From contig JAFOMB010000213.1 of the NCBI GenBank assembly GCA_017419065.1, positions 1 to 5,331 on the forward strand: a stretch of 5,331 nt of DNA. The letters run 5' to 3'. Below the pieces are notes generated by a model, which made no database searches, was not told the DNA's origin, and worked only from the letters and a program-made list of their open reading frames with translations. The DNA is from Erysipelotrichaceae bacterium. GTDB lineage: Bacteria; Bacillota_I; Bacilli_A; Erysipelotrichales; Erysipelotrichaceae. Positions 5,268 to 5,331 of this stretch are shown piece by piece (within the stretch, counting starts at the first letter, position 1; every line of letters begins with the position of its first letter). The position numbers and the translations under genes were made by a program.

Positions 5268-5331
5268 ATGGGGAAAAAGGTATCTCTGGTACTCGAAGGA
5301 GGCGGGATGCGCGGCGCTTATACAGCCGGCG
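5268..5331 (+). CDS. Patatin-like phospholipase (N-terminal fragment)
   Basis: Only 21 codons are present before the right edge. The translation MGKKVSLVLEGGGMRGAYTA followed by G matches the start of bacterial patatin-like proteins (YjjU-type), where the GGGxRG loop forms the oxyanion hole; the GxSxG nucleophile motif would lie downstream, outside the window. The family comprises Ser-Asp dyad acyl hydrolases acting on lipids. The ATG at 5268 is placed by this motif's usual distance of about ten residues from the N-terminus. An ATG at 5260 is in another frame. GAAGG at 5262-5266 is one base from the start codon, too close for a normal Shine-Dalgarno, while the -10 element predicts a leaderless transcript. 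It diverges from the rhomboid gene across 45 bases. The actual substrate cannot be inferred from this fragment. Confidence 0.85.
   Translation, partial: MGKKVSLVLEGGGMRGAYTAG

Noticed and set aside
1..5331. Mobile element, CRISPR array, prophage or defence island
   Set aside because: No transposase, repeat array, inverted terminal repeats, tRNA or attachment-like duplications are seen; all recognised genes are housekeeping or membrane types.

Overview
The window is a densely packed bacterial chromosome segment with eight genes and only two intergenic gaps, of 65 and 45 bases. No stretch over 300 bases lacks a gene. There are no RNA genes, CRISPR arrays, insertion sequences or signs of phage. 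Base composition is roughly balanced, arginine is often AGA/AGG, and TGA is the commonest stop, so this is not a Mollicute using code 4. The protein types (apeB-like M18 peptidase, PLDc_N-type cardiolipin synthase, MntP, small rhomboid, YfbR-like HD protein, YjjU-like patatin) suggest a Bacillota (Firmicutes) member, possibly of the Erysipelotrichia. The phylum is a fair inference; the class is a guess.

Layout: (1) positions 1-68, minus strand, hold the start of an HD-domain nucleotidase-like gene running off the left edge. (2) Divergent from it, a low-molecular-weight tyrosine phosphatase and an M18 aminopeptidase form a two-gene unit joined by an ATGA overlap. (3) A second plus-strand unit carries a GNAT acetyltransferase, a cardiolipin synthase, the manganese exporter MntP and an unrecognised 83-residue protein, joined by ATGA, a 3-base gap and ATGA. 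Its promoter begins at the base after the aminopeptidase stop codon. (4) A convergent minus-strand rhomboid protease follows, its stop codon directly abutting that of the 83-residue gene; a terminator hairpin spans both stops. (5) Divergent from rhomboid, a patatin-like phospholipase runs off the right edge.

The genes do not form one recognisable pathway. Unit 2 combines signalling with peptide turnover. Unit 3 combines membrane lipid synthesis with metal export, and the rhomboid and patatin genes also act at membranes, so an envelope theme is possible but unproven.

The most interesting signal is how transcription and translation starts are arranged. Four genes that open a transcript (phosphatase, GNAT, rhomboid, patatin) have a good -10 element whose predicted start point falls on, or within a few bases of, the start codon, with no usable Shine-Dalgarno. 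Two downstream genes (aminopeptidase, 83-residue protein) and the HD gene do have Shine-Dalgarno sites. This points to routine leaderless or near-leaderless initiation for promoter-proximal genes. I found no clear undescribed defence, mobile or biosynthetic system.
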